A DNA stretch of 64,000 bases from Desulfuromonas sp964536375 (GTDB lineage: Bacteria > Desulfobacterota > Desulfuromonadia > Desulfuromonadales > Desulfuromonadaceae), in contig CAZHXF010000003.1 of the NCBI GenBank assembly GCA_964536375.1, forward strand, positions 1-64,000. Reading direction: 5' to 3'. Shown here one piece after another: positions 1-8,585 of this stretch. The number at the start of each line of letters is the position of its first letter. Within the stretch, counting starts at the first letter, position 1. The position numbers and the translations under genes were made by a program. The notes under the pieces are model-generated. The model had not been told where the DNA came from, searched no databases, and saw only the letters and a program-made list of their open reading frames with translations.

Positions 1-26
1 GAATTTTCCTGCATACATAATTTTGT

Positions 27-49
27 CTCCTTGGGAATCCCACAAGGAG
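27..49. other. small inverted repeat
   Basis: CTCCTTG at 27-33 is mirrored by CAAGGAG at 43-49, giving a 7-bp stem with a 9-nt loop and no T-run. It may be the end of a transcript entering from the left or part of an older mobile-element edge. Its function cannot be told from sequence alone. Confidence 0.3.
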
Positions 50-86
50 CATGTCCTATGTATACAAAAAAGTTCAAGTCGATAAC

Positions 87-138
87 ATCTTAAATATCAA
101 TATTTATGTTTAAGATCGTGTAGTTATGTTGATATTTA
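87..138. promoter_or_regulatory. AT-rich inverted repeats upstream of the phosphatase gene
   Basis: ATCTTAAA (87-94) is mirrored by TTTAAGAT (109-116), and TAAATATCA (91-99) by TGATATTTA (130-138). The two overlapping palindromes sit about 90-140 bases before the phosphatase start in an AT-rich gene-free stretch (1-229). They could be an operator or alternative hairpins. No clear -35/-10 pair was recognised and no other gene was seen in 1-229. Confidence 0.3.
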
Positions 139-229
139 TAATTTTAACGGGACACTAGTGACAATATTTATTGTTTTATTTGTGAACAGGTCGAGAGATT
201 TAATCCGGGTCTGATTTTGGAGATATAGA

Positions 230-973
230 GTGCAGCGACTTATAGCTATTGGTGACATACACGGCCACCAGGCTAAACTGGATGATCTGCTGAATCAGAT
301 CCAGCCGACTGGTGATGATCAATTTGTTTTTCTTGGTGATTACATCGACAGAGGCCCGGACTCTAAAGGCGTGATTGATGAGCTGATAAACTTTAAACGG
401 TGTTACCCGCAAACTGTTTTTCTTCGTGGAAACCATGATCAGATGTTTTTGGATGCCCTGATTAGTTGTAAGGCCACGGAGGGAGTTAAATTGCGATCCC
501 AAAGTCTTGTTTGGGATCGAGAGCTGATTAGCACTCCTGACGTAAGTGCTTTCAAGGGTAACGGCGGCATTAAAACCTTGGAAAGCTACGACGCTAAAAT
601 GGTGCCTGACAATGAAAAGGATATCGTTTGCGTTTGCACAGAATTTATTTTATTGGGCGAGATCCCGCAAGAACATATTGATTTTCTCAAAACTACTTCA
701 CTTTATTTTGAGTGTGGGATATTTATCTTTGTCCATGCTGGACTTGGAGGTGGAGAGATGAATCTGGACAAGATCAATCCTCATACTCTGCTTTGGGATC
801 GTGACCTGTGTGGTTCCCCGGACGGTAAAACGCTGGTCATAGGTCATACCGCTTGTCCTGACGGTGAACCGCTAATTTCAGATCATTTAATTATGGTTGA
901 TACTGGTGCGGGCTATGGCAAGTCGTTATCGGCTGTTCTGCGACAATTATCTTGTCCGGTCGGCGTCAATTAA
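230..973 (+). CDS. metallophosphoesterase (PrpA/ApaH-like Ser/Thr-type phosphatase), C-terminus altered by IS21
   Basis: Calcineurin-like metallophosphoesterase of about 247 residues, close to the usual size for the bacterial PrpA/PrpE/ApaH group. It carries the metal-binding series in order: GDIHGH (residues 8-13), GDYIDRG (about 36-42), RGNHD (about 65-69), the FVHAGL histidine near residue 166 and GHT near residue 205. It probably hydrolyses phosphoesters (phosphoprotein or diadenosine polyphosphate) in the cytosol; the substrate cannot be read from sequence. The start is GTG with GGAG 7 bases upstream. Oddity: the final codons (CPVGVN and the stop, 955-973) lie inside the left terminal repeat of the following IS21 element. 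The native last few residues have therefore been replaced, but the catalytic core is complete. Confidence 0.85.
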   Translation: MQRLIAIGDIHGHQAKLDDLLNQIQPTGDDQFVFLGDYIDRGPDSKGVIDELINFKRCYPQTVFLRGNHDQMFLDALISCKATEGVKLRSQSLVWDRELISTPDVSAFKGNGGIKTLESYDAKMVPDNEKDIVCVCTEFILLGEIPQEHIDFLKTTSLYFECGIFIFVHAGLGGGEMNLDKINPHTLLWDRDLCGSPDGKTLVIGHTACPDGEPLISDHLIMVDTGAGYGKSLSAVLRQLSCPVGVN

Positions 974-988
974 CTTGGCCGGTTGAGT
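953..988 (+). repeat. IS21 left terminal inverted repeat
   Basis: The 36-bp left end starts TGTCCGGT and ends GGCCGGTTGAGT. It pairs with the right end at 3284-3320 apart from a few mismatches and a one-base indel. It contains the stop codon of the upstream phosphatase gene. Confidence 0.8.
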
Positions 989-1033
989 GCCACTTCAGAT
1001 AAGATCCTTTTTGAATTCAAAAAGGAGGCTGAC

Positions 1034-2563
1034 TTGTCTGGTAAGCACATCACTCAACAACAGGAGATGCTGTATATGCAATCTCGAACATCTGGAATTA
1101 CACAGGAAACAAGTGCGGCCAAATCAGGAATAAGCGTCCGCTCTGCTCATCGGCTTGAACATGAAGGCCCGAGAAAAAAGTCACAGCGTCACTGGAAAAC
1201 TCGTACGGACCCGTTTGTTGCGGTCTGGGAATCAGATCTGGTTCCATTACTTGAAAAAGAGCCCAAACTGACTGGGCTGACGTTATGGGAGTATCTGGAT
1301 GAACACCACCCGGACGACTATCCCTACAAGCTGCTACGAACATTGCAGCGCAGGGTCAAGCACTGGCGGGCAACGCAAGGCCCTGACTATCCGGTCATGT
1401 TTCGCCAGAGCTTACCGCCTGGACAGCAAGGGCTCTCTGATTTCACCCATCCCCGCACAGCGATAACCATTGCGGGCCAGTCCTTTCCACATCTCATTTA
1501 TCAATATCGACTGGCTTTTAGCGGCTGGCGTTGCCCACACATTGTGCAGGGCGGAGAAAGCTACTCCGCTCTGGCGCAAGGGTTACAGAATGCTTTGCAT
1601 AAAAGTGGTGGAGTACCGAAGGAGCATCGTACTGACAGCCTCAGCGCCGCCTATGTCAATCAGAGCCAAGAAAAACAACTGACCGATGCGTACGAAGGAC
1701 TCTGCAAGCATTATGGGATGACTGGCACGACCAACAACCCTGGACTCGGCCACGAAAACGGGGCAGTTGAAACCGCACATAGCTCATTGAAACACCGACT
1801 GGAGCAGGCCATCAAGGTGCGAGGCAGTGCTGACTTTGACAGTGTCGCTGACTATCAAGCCCTGATTGATCGCTGCACTGATCGTTTAAATCGCTACACC
1901 CTGACGCGCTTTGAAGAAGAGCAGAAACATTTGCAGCCCCTGCCAAAATATCGCTTTATGGATTACTCAGAAGTCACAGCTAAGGTGACCACCAGCAGTA
2001 CTATAGCGATAAAGCGTGGGCTCTATACGGTGCCCTCGCGGTTGATCGGTGAGACATTACGTATTCATCTCTACCATGACAAATTGATTGGTTTTGTTGG
2101 ACAAACTCAAGTCATTGAGTTGCCCCGTGTCTTTGCCCAAGCGCCAGAAGGAAGAACTCGTCGCATTGACTACCGCCATGTGATCCACTCTCTGGCCGCC
2201 AAGCCTCAGGCGTTTCGCTTTTCCAATTTTCGTGATGAGTTGTTTCCAAACGACAACTATCGGCAACTGTGGAAGATTGCTGATCAAAAGCTCCCAGCAA
2301 AGGACGCCTGTAGATGGATGGTTGCCGTGCTACGCATCGCCGCAGATCGTCAGTGCGAAGATGAATTAGGGCAAACCCTATTGCTGCAAGCGCAGGCGGA
2401 TGCACTGCCAAGCCTTAAATCACTACAAGCACAATATCTAAAAAATCAGGATCAACCAGAACTGGTCACCAAGCAGCATGACATTGCTGATTACGATAAA
2501 CTGCTATCCGGTTGCTGGATCAAACCCCAGATCCAAGGAGGTAACGTATGCCTCTCAAGGTGA
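1034..2563 (+). CDS. istA: IS21-family transposase IstA
   Basis: DDE transposase of the IS21 family, which cuts and joins the element ends with the help of IstB. An N-terminal helix-turn-helix region (SGISVRSAHRLE) precedes an integrase core. Candidate catalytic residues are the D of SDFTH, the D of RTDSLS and the E of NGAVETAH; the C-terminus is a basic DNA-binding part. The start TTG at 1034 is preferred because AGGAGG (1023-1028) lies 5 bases upstream. An in-frame TTG at 983 exists but has no ribosome site and lies in the terminal repeat. At about 509 residues it is full length for the family. Its 3' end overlaps istB by 16 bases, the usual arrangement. Confidence 0.9.
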   Translation: MSGKHITQQQEMLYMQSRTSGITQETSAAKSGISVRSAHRLEHEGPRKKSQRHWKTRTDPFVAVWESDLVPLLEKEPKLTGLTLWEYLDEHHPDDYPYKLLRTLQRRVKHWRATQGPDYPVMFRQSLPPGQQGLSDFTHPRTAITIAGQSFPHLIYQYRLAFSGWRCPHIVQGGESYSALAQGLQNALHKSGGVPKEHRTDSLSAAYVNQSQEKQLTDAYEGLCKHYGMTGTTNNPGLGHENGAVETAHSSLKHRLEQAIKVRGSADFDSVADYQALIDRCTDRLNRYTLTRFEEEQKHLQPLPKYRFMDYSEVTAKVTTSSTIAIKRGLYTVPSRLIGETLRIHLYHDKLIGFVGQTQVIELPRVFAQAPEGRTRRIDYRHVIHSLAAKPQAFRFSNFRDELFPNDNYRQLWKIADQKLPAKDACRWMVAVLRIAADRQCEDELGQTLLLQAQADALPSLKSLQAQYLKNQDQPELVTKQHDIADYDKLLSGCWIKPQIQGGNVCLSR

Positions 2564-3279
2564 TGTTAAAAGAGCTACGCCTGTCGACCTTCAGCCAGAA
2601 TCTGGAAGACTACCAGAATCAGGCGATTGAACACACTTGGAGCTATTCAGAATTCTTGAGTAAACTCTGCGAACAGGAACTGGCCCGTCGCTTCCAAACC
2701 AGAATTTTCAAGTGGACACGGGAAGCTCGCCTGCCCGCGGGTAAAAGCTTCGCAAGCCTGAGCCTCTCGGATCTTTCCAGAACGGTACAGCAACCCATCC
2801 TTAGTCTCAAAGACAACCACCAATGGGCATCTCAGGCCGATAACGTACTGCTCATTGGTCCATCTGGCGTCGGTAAGTCACACATTGCCGCAGCGTTGGG
2901 CCACCACCTAATTGAGCGCGGTGTTCGTGTTAAATGGTTCTCTGCTTGCGATCTTGTGCAACAACTACAAAAAGCCAAAAAAGAATTGGACCTGATGACC
3001 TACATGACCCGCCTAGATAAATATACGGTGTTGATCATTGACGATATCGGCTACGTCAAAAAGAGTGATGGAGAGACTCAGGTTCTCTTTGAATTTATTG
3101 CCCACCGCTATGAAAGCGGCAGCCTGATCGTCACATCCAACCAACCCTTCAGCCAGTGGGATCAAATCTTTCCAGATGCACTAATGACTGTGGCTGCAGT
3201 CGATCGAATTATTCATCACGCAAGCATTATCGAAATCGAAGGAGAGAGTTATAGAAAAAAACAACACCTGAAAAAATAA
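2548..3279 (+). CDS. istB: IS21-family helper ATPase IstB
   Basis: AAA+ ATPase of 243 residues that assists IstA in target selection and transposition. It shows Walker A GPSGVGKSH (about residue 105), Walker B LIIDDIGY (about 167) and a sensor-like VTSNQPFSQW segment. This is the expected length. It begins with ATG after AGGAGG (2536-2541), within the last codons of istA, so the two are probably translationally coupled. It ends 4 bases before the right terminal repeat. Confidence 0.93.
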   Translation: MPLKVMLKELRLSTFSQNLEDYQNQAIEHTWSYSEFLSKLCEQELARRFQTRIFKWTREARLPAGKSFASLSLSDLSRTVQQPILSLKDNHQWASQADNVLLIGPSGVGKSHIAAALGHHLIERGVRVKWFSACDLVQQLQKAKKELDLMTYMTRLDKYTVLIIDDIGYVKKSDGETQVLFEFIAHRYESGSLIVTSNQPFSQWDQIFPDALMTVAAVDRIIHHASIIEIEGESYRKKQHLKK

Positions 3280-3283
3280 CGAA

Positions 3284-3320
3284 ACTCAACCGGCCATCTT
3301 AATTGTCGTCAAACCGGACA
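3284..3320 (-). repeat. IS21 right terminal inverted repeat
   Basis: Read on the minus strand it begins TGTCCGGT and ends GGCCGGTTGAGT, matching the left end at 953-988. The plus-strand boundary is GGACA at 3316-3320, directly followed by remnant IS3 coding sequence. Confidence 0.8.
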
Positions 3321-4019
3321 AGATAGTTGACGCGAGACAGTCACCAAACTACGTGAACAGGGTGAAATCATTGGTCGGTTTAAAGTTCGTCGCTTGATGA
3401 AGGAAGCCAACTTAGTTAGTAAACAACCCAAGCCACCCGCATACAAAGTAGCAAAGGTGGAGCGACCAGACATACCGAACCATTTAGACCGTCAGTTCGA
3501 TGTTAAGCAGCCAAATCAAGTATGGTGCGGAGATATTACCTATATTTGGGCACACGGCCAATGGATGTACCTTGCCGTCGTTTTGGATCTTTGTAAGCGC
3601 CGAGTTATTGGTTGGAGTGTATCTGGAAATGTCGATGCTGATTTAGCCATTGCAGCTCTGGATCATGCATATCAACTACGAGGAAGACCACATGGTGTGA
3701 TGTTCCACTCAGATCAAGGCAGTCAATACAGCAGTAAAACCTTTCGTCAGAGATTATGGCGTTACCAGATAAAGCAAAGCATGAGTCGGCGAGGAAATTG
3801 TTGGGACAATGCTCCGATGGAACGCGTATTTCGTAGCTATAAAAGTGAATGGATGCCTTCAAAAGGCTATTCAACCTTCAGTGAAGCAAAGAAAGACATT
3901 GGTCTATACTTGATGGATTACTACAACTGGCAACGACCACATCAGAAAAATGATGGGCTTGCACCAGCTGTTGCAGAAAAAGAACCTAACTTACTGTCCG
4001 AAATTAGTTGACCACTACA
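3321..4019 (+). mobile_element. IS3-type element remnant (3' part)
   Basis: Only the 3' half remains: truncated orfB plus the right end TGTCCGAAATTAG...CCACTACA at 3995-4019. This sequence resembles the end of IS3-family elements, and it overlaps the orfB stop codon as is common in the family. No matching left end is found in the window, so the remnant should not move by itself. Confidence 0.6.
3331..4011 (+). pseudogene. IS3-family transposase orfB, 5'-truncated
   Basis: C-terminal portion of an IS3-family (IS2/IS407-like) OrfB transposase. The frame is readable from 3331 (RETVTKLREQGEIIGRF), immediately after the IS21 right end, with an in-frame TGA at 3328-3330. The N-terminal part and orfA are missing. 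The catalytic core is preserved: D of GDITYIW, D of HSDQGSQY and E of MERVFRSYK, followed by YYNWQRPHQ. TTG 3394 or ATG 3397 could act as internal starts, but a protein made from there would lack the DNA-binding part. The remnant and IS21 together suggest nested insertion followed by deletion. Confidence 0.8.
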
Positions 4020-4272
4020 AGCTGAAGATTAGTATTAATCAGGTCTTGTTATGAGTAGGAGGATACACTGTGTATTGCATTTCCCTATTAAATTTATGGC
4101 GCGGTGTTTTTAACAAAACAGGTGCTATGCGTACATGGTAATGTTTACTACTTTTACTTTGCAAATGATGGAGTAGATATTATAGTGAAAATTATTCAAT
4201 ATGATTGGTCCTGCACAATATTTGTTAATTTAAAGTGGCTCCTTCTTATAAAGAGGGAGAAGGTGCATATAT
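4020..4272 (+). promoter_or_regulatory. AT-rich leader of the type I secretion operon
   Basis: A gene-free stretch of about 250 bases between the IS3 remnant and the lapB-like gene. It is AT-rich and presumably contains the operon promoter; several TATAAT-like strings occur but no convincing spaced pair stands out. GGGAGAAGG at 4255-4263 is a good ribosome site for the start at 4273. Confidence 0.35.
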
Positions 4273-6435
4273 ATGGAAAACAGTAGTAAAGTTTCTGTAG
4301 ATGAAGAGCTGAACCATGTTGACGGATTAGATCCACTACTGGAATGCTTATTGGTTGTTGTTGCTCTACGTGGGCGTGTTTTAAGTCGTGACGCAGCCTT
4401 GGCTGGATTACCTCTTGTGGATGGCAAGTTGTCGCCTGGTTTATTTGACCGTGCTGCGAAACGAGGTGGGCTTGTCAGTCGTGTTGTCGTCCAACCGTTG
4501 AATCGTTTAAACGCTACGTTGTTTCCTGCGGTATTGTTTTTAAAGGAGCAACAAAGTTGTGTGTTGGTCAATTTTGATGCAAAACGAAAGATCGCACAGG
4601 TTATCTATCCCGAAATAGGTGAAGCACAGGTTGAGATCTCGCTGGCTGATCTTACGCAACAATATGCTGGTCGGGTGATCTACCTTCAACCTAAATTTAA
4701 ATTTGATGAACGAGCACCACAGACTCGAGATATGCGCTACCGGCATTGGTTCTGGAAGGTAATGTATGAGAACTTAGATCTGTATCGTGATGTGTTGATC
4801 GGTGCTTTCTTGCTGAGCCTGTTTGCCTTGGCAATGCCGTTATTTGTACGCAACGTATATGATAGAGTGGTGCCCAATCAGGCGCTACATACTTTATGGG
4901 TGCTGGCATCAGGGGTCGGAATTATTCTTGTTGGTGATCTGGTGTTGCGCTGTATGCGTGGCTACTTTCTCGATCTTGCCAGTAAAAGGGTAGATATTAA
5001 ACTGTCGGCTTATATTATGGAGCGGGTGTTAGGTACCCGTCTTGAACATCGCCCTTTGTCTGCTGGTTCATTTGCTTCCAATTTACGTTCCTTTGAAACA
5101 GTCCGCGATTTTATTACCTCTACCACCATTACCGCTTTGATTGATCTCCCTTTTGCTATTATATTTTTGATCGTTATTGGCATGATAGGTTGGCAGCTCA
5201 CTATACCGATTATTTTTGGCATGCTGATCGTGGTGATCTTTTCGTTACTGGTTCAAGGTAAAATGCGTGAGCTTTCTGAATCTACTTATCGTGCCTCAGC
5301 CCAGCGCAATGCTACCCTCATTGAAACTCTGGTGGGTCTGGAAACGATTAAGGCTTTAGGTGCTGAAGCTAAAATGCAAAGTAAGTGGGAATCGAGTGTT
5401 AACTTTTTAAGTCAAATTTCCACTCGGTTGCGCTTTCTATCTGTAACCATAATGAACACTGCGCTGTGGGTCTCTCAGGCGGTGAATGTGGTGCTGATTG
5501 TTGTCGGTGTACATCTGATTATTGAAAATCAACTGACCATGGGGGGGCTAATTGCTTGCTCATTGTTATCATCGCGTGCGTTAGCTCCTATCGGTCAGAT
5601 TGCGGGATTGTTGACTCAGTATCACCATGCGACGACGGCATTTGCATCGTTAAATACCATTCTCGCTCAACCAACAGAGCGTGCAGATGATTCCAATTTC
5701 CTCACGCGCGAAATACTCAATGGCGATATTGAATTTAAAGATTTAAGCTTTAATTATCCAAATCAGGATTTTAGTATATTAAAAAATATCTCGTTTAAAA
5801 TCAAAGCTGGTGAGCGGGTAGCTATTTTAGGACGAGTGGGTTCCGGTAAGACGACACTGCTCAAGTTAATGCTCGGTATTTACCAACCAACTCAGGGCAG
5901 TGTTTATATTGATGGCATTGATCTGCGCCAGCTTGATCCCGCTGAGGTGCGGCGTGACACAGGCTATGTTTCGCAAGACGCAACGTTGTTTTATGGCACC
6001 CTGCGCGACAATATATGTATTGGTATGAACCATGCTGATGATTCACAAGTAATTGCGGCAACGCGAGCTGGTGCGCTACTGGATTATGTCAATTCTCATC
6101 CGCAAGGGTTTGATATGATCGTTGGCGAACGTGGCGAATCCTTGTCAGGTGGGCAAAGGCAAGGGGTGGCCATTGCGCGAGCTGTTGTTAAGGATGCGCC
6201 GATATTACTGCTAGATGAGCCGACTGGCTCGATGGATCACAGCAGTGAGGAGTTGGTGAAACGGGAGTTCGATACCTTTACACAAGGGAAAACCACGATT
6301 TTGGTGACTCATCGGACCACCTTGCTGGATATGGCTGATCGAATAATTGTCCTCGATGCGGGAAAAATTGTTGCTGATGGGAGTAAAAAACAGGTCATGG
6401 AGGCGTTACGCCAAGGCCGGATTGGGAAGGCCTAG
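4273..6435 (+). CDS. lapB: type I secretion ABC transporter, LapB/HlyB-like
   Basis: Inner-membrane ATPase/permease that drives export of the adhesin at 8586. Domain order: degenerate C39 peptidase-like domain without the catalytic Cys (about 15-145), six-helix transmembrane domain (about 170-440) and nucleotide-binding domain (about 490-715). Visible motifs are Walker A GRVGSGKTT (about 520), signature LSGGQRQ, Walker B ILLLDEPTG and H-loop THRTT. At 720 residues it is normal for LapB-type exporters; the inactive peptidase domain is typical of RTX exporters, which recognise but do not cleave. First gene of a cluster with the membrane-fusion protein and a LuxR regulator. The symbol is by analogy with the Pseudomonas Lap system. 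Confidence 0.92.
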   Translation: MENSSKVSVDEELNHVDGLDPLLECLLVVVALRGRVLSRDAALAGLPLVDGKLSPGLFDRAAKRGGLVSRVVVQPLNRLNATLFPAVLFLKEQQSCVLVNFDAKRKIAQVIYPEIGEAQVEISLADLTQQYAGRVIYLQPKFKFDERAPQTRDMRYRHWFWKVMYENLDLYRDVLIGAFLLSLFALAMPLFVRNVYDRVVPNQALHTLWVLASGVGIILVGDLVLRCMRGYFLDLASKRVDIKLSAYIMERVLGTRLEHRPLSAGSFASNLRSFETVRDFITSTTITALIDLPFAIIFLIVIGMIGWQLTIPIIFGMLIVVIFSLLVQGKMRELSESTYRASAQRNATLIETLVGLETIKALGAEAKMQSKWESSVNFLSQISTRLRFLSVTIMNTALWVSQAVNVVLIVVGVHLIIENQLTMGGLIACSLLSSRALAPIGQIAGLLTQYHHATTAFASLNTILAQPTERADDSNFLTREILNGDIEFKDLSFNYPNQDFSILKNISFKIKAGERVAILGRVGSGKTTLLKLMLGIYQPTQGSVYIDGIDLRQLDPAEVRRDTGYVSQDATLFYGTLRDNICIGMNHADDSQVIAATRAGALLDYVNSHPQGFDMIVGERGESLSGGQRQGVAIARAVVKDAPILLLDEPTGSMDHSSEELVKREFDTFTQGKTTILVTHRTTLLDMADRIIVLDAGKIVADGSKKQVMEALRQGRIGKA

Positions 6436-6437
6436 TG

Positions 6438-7787
6438 ATGGCTAATTTTATCGATTGGGTCTTAACCAAAGTGCTGCCATTGCGGACACAGGAAAATCAT
6501 CATTGGGAAATTGATGCTGATTGGGCACATGTTGATCAACAACCGTTACGTGCTCGTGCTCTTCTGTATTGGGGCTGCCTGATTTTTGCTGCGTTACTTA
6601 TTTGGGCTACATTTGCTGAAATTGATGAAGTGACTCGCGGCGAAGGCAAGGTGATACCCTCGGGGCAGGTGCAAATTGTCCAAGCAGTTGATGGTGGTAT
6701 TATTTCAAATATTTATGTTCGCGAGGGGCAATTGGTTGAAGCAGGGCAGTTGCTGCTACAGATTGATCCTACACGTTTTGTGTCATCGTTTCGCGAGAAT
6801 CAAGCTCAATATTTACCTTTGTTGGCCAAGGCCGAACGCCTGCAGGCTTTAGCTGAAAAGCGCCCATTTAATCCACCAGAACAGGTGGTGCAGCAGGTTC
6901 CTGAAATTTTAGAACATGAACAACGGCTGTATGAAACAACTAAGCGCGAAGTGGATATCCAGTTAGCGATTGCCCGCCAGCAGTTACAGCAGCGCAACGA
7001 TGAATATAGTGAAGCTGCAGCGAATCGTGTTCAGTTGGATAATCGCTATCAACTGTTAAAGCGTGAACTCGATGTCACGCAACCCCTAGTTGCTCGGGGA
7101 GCCGTTTCTGAAGTTGAGTTGTTACAATTAGAGCGTGAAGTGATCCAAATTCGTGGACAGCGTGATCAGGTGACTTCTCAACTTGATCGGCTCAGATCAG
7201 CTCAAGCCGAGGGAAAACGGAAAATCCAAGAGGTTGAACTTACTTTTTATAATCAAATACGCCGTGAACTCTCAGAGACTAAAGCCAAACTTGGTGGGCT
7301 GTTCGAAGAGAAAACAACCCTGGCTGACAGAGTCAAACATGCAGAAGTGCGTTCACCAGTGCGCGGTACAGTGAAAAGACTCTTCACTAACACTGTTGGC
7401 GGAGTGGTTCAGCAGGGCAAAGAGGTGGTTGAAGTCGTCCCCCTCGATGATGCCCTTGTTCTCGAGGTGAAGGTTAACCCAAAAGACATTGCTTTTTTGC
7501 GCCCCGACTTGAGTGCTCAAGTACGCTTTACTGCCTACGATTTTTCGATCTATGGCAGCTTAGATGCAGTTGTGGAAACCATTGGTGCCGATACGGTTAT
7601 TGATGAAAAGGGTAACGCTTTCTATGTTATTCGTGTGCGAACACTACAGGCCGAATTAGGTGAAAATCTGCCCATTATCCCTGGTATGATGGCTCAAGTC
7701 GATATTATGACGGGGCGAAAAACGGTGTTGTCTTACCTGTTAAAGCCAATTTTACGTGCTAAATCGAACGCATTAGGAGAACGATAA
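6438..7787 (+). CDS. lapC: type I secretion membrane-fusion protein, HlyD/LapC-like
   Basis: Periplasmic adaptor linking the ABC transporter to the outer-membrane pore. It has a cytoplasmic N-tail, one transmembrane segment (about 37-55, ALLYWGCLIFAALLIW), a lipoyl-like hairpin half (GKVIPSGQVQIVQAVDGG), a long coiled coil (about 125-285) and the second lipoyl half plus beta-barrel domain ending with GMMAQVDIMTGRKTVL. The length of 449 residues is typical. Start ATG 6438 follows the lapB stop by two bases; an overlapping GTG at 6435 is possible. Tight spacing implies translation coupled to lapB. Confidence 0.92.
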   Translation: MANFIDWVLTKVLPLRTQENHHWEIDADWAHVDQQPLRARALLYWGCLIFAALLIWATFAEIDEVTRGEGKVIPSGQVQIVQAVDGGIISNIYVREGQLVEAGQLLLQIDPTRFVSSFRENQAQYLPLLAKAERLQALAEKRPFNPPEQVVQQVPEILEHEQRLYETTKREVDIQLAIARQQLQQRNDEYSEAAANRVQLDNRYQLLKRELDVTQPLVARGAVSEVELLQLEREVIQIRGQRDQVTSQLDRLRSAQAEGKRKIQEVELTFYNQIRRELSETKAKLGGLFEEKTTLADRVKHAEVRSPVRGTVKRLFTNTVGGVVQQGKEVVEVVPLDDALVLEVKVNPKDIAFLRPDLSAQVRFTAYDFSIYGSLDAVVETIGADTVIDEKGNAFYVIRVRTLQAELGENLPIIPGMMAQVDIMTGRKTVLSYLLKPILRAKSNALGER

Positions 7788-7790
7788 AGT

Positions 7791-8411
7791 ATGGGTGAAT
7801 TGTGTATCTCGATACAGCAGAATAAATTATCGCGTTGGCAGCAAGCTTTTCCTGACGGGGCACTTATCGAAGCGGTATCCCAACTCGTTGACGCTGTTGA
7901 TGGTGCGGATGGTGATGGTACGATCTGGTTGCACGCGGATGGTTTTTCACACCAGCAGGTGATCCAGTGTTTAGAACAGTTGCGCCAAATGCGCCCCACG
8001 TGTCGTCCGATTGTGATCTCGTGTGTCCCCGATGCGGCCAGAGCGATGCTATTTTTTCAGCACGGGGCAATGGGTTATTGTCACGCGATGGCGACTCCCG
8101 AAATGTTTCACCAAGTTGCCCTTGTTGTGCGCAACGGCGGTTTGTGGTTAGGTCAAGATATGATGAGTCGCCTTGCCGGTGTTTTTGGTAATATGGAGAA
8201 CACTGCTCAGCCTTCTTTGTTAGAAAAACTGTCAAACCGTGAACAACAGGTCGCTATGTTGGTAGCAACTGGAGCTTCAAATAAAGAAATTGCCCACACT
8301 TTAGAGATTACTGAACGTACCGTTAAAGCGCACATGGGTTCTATTCTAGAAAAGTTAGCGTTACGTGACCGGCTGCAACTCGCCTTATTAATTACTCCGC
8401 AAAAGAACTAA
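7791..8411 (+). CDS. LuxR-family DNA-binding response regulator
   Basis: The C-terminal LuxR-type helix-turn-helix (about 140-200: LSNREQQVAMLVATG, NKEIAHTLEITERTVKAHM) is clear. The N-terminal 130 residues resemble a divergent receiver fold without an obvious acidic pocket at the usual places, so control by phosphorylation is doubtful. It starts 4 bases after lapC, with AGGAGAACG upstream, and lies 174 bases before the adhesin gene. It probably regulates the adhesin or the secretion operon. The classical Pseudomonas lap operon has no such gene inside it. Confidence 0.82.
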   Translation: MGELCISIQQNKLSRWQQAFPDGALIEAVSQLVDAVDGADGDGTIWLHADGFSHQQVIQCLEQLRQMRPTCRPIVISCVPDAARAMLFFQHGAMGYCHAMATPEMFHQVALVVRNGGLWLGQDMMSRLAGVFGNMENTAQPSLLEKLSNREQQVAMLVATGASNKEIAHTLEITERTVKAHMGSILEKLALRDRLQLALLITPQKN

Positions 8412-8585
8412 CCGCATAATTTTGATGATCGGTCACCCATTATATGGCGGACCGCTATTTTACTAAAACGCTGGTTAGTACCTTGGTCCAATATTATTTC
8501 TCGATAACCTCTGCTAGAATTCTTACGACTAAAATAGTTTATAAATTATTGATTTTATAGTTCATCCCTCAAAGGAGTACTTCTT
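8412..8585 (+). promoter_or_regulatory. upstream region of the adhesin gene
   Basis: A 174-base gap between the LuxR regulator and the giant adhesin. It is AT-rich and includes TAGAAT at 8515-8520 as a possible -10 element, without a well spaced -35. A strong ribosome site AAAGGAG (8571-8577) lies 8 bases before ATG 8586. A separate adhesin promoter, possibly controlled by the LuxR protein, is likely but not proven. Confidence 0.35.

Larger units (their letters stand above)
953..3320 (+). mobile_element. IS21-family insertion sequence (istA-istB)
   Basis: The element is bounded by imperfect inverted repeats beginning TGTCCGGT: left 953-988, right 3284-3320 (read on the minus strand). Both contain a shared GGCCGGTTGAGT inner block. 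It encodes IstA and IstB in the usual overlapping order. The match continues 5 bases beyond the ends (TATCT at 948-952, AGATA at 3321-3325), and no direct target duplication is visible. The left end truncates the phosphatase gene and the right end abuts a truncated IS3-type transposase, so material next to the insertion has been lost. Both element genes read through intact, so the element may still be active. Confidence 0.85.

Noticed and set aside
943..3330. Direct target-site duplication of IS21
   Set aside because: The flanks TATCT and AGATA are inverted, not direct, repeats, so no duplication can be claimed.
4104..4286. 60-codon open frame upstream of the lapB-like gene
   Set aside because: Overlaps the lapB start and ribosome site, AT-rich composition and no family pattern; treated as leader sequence.
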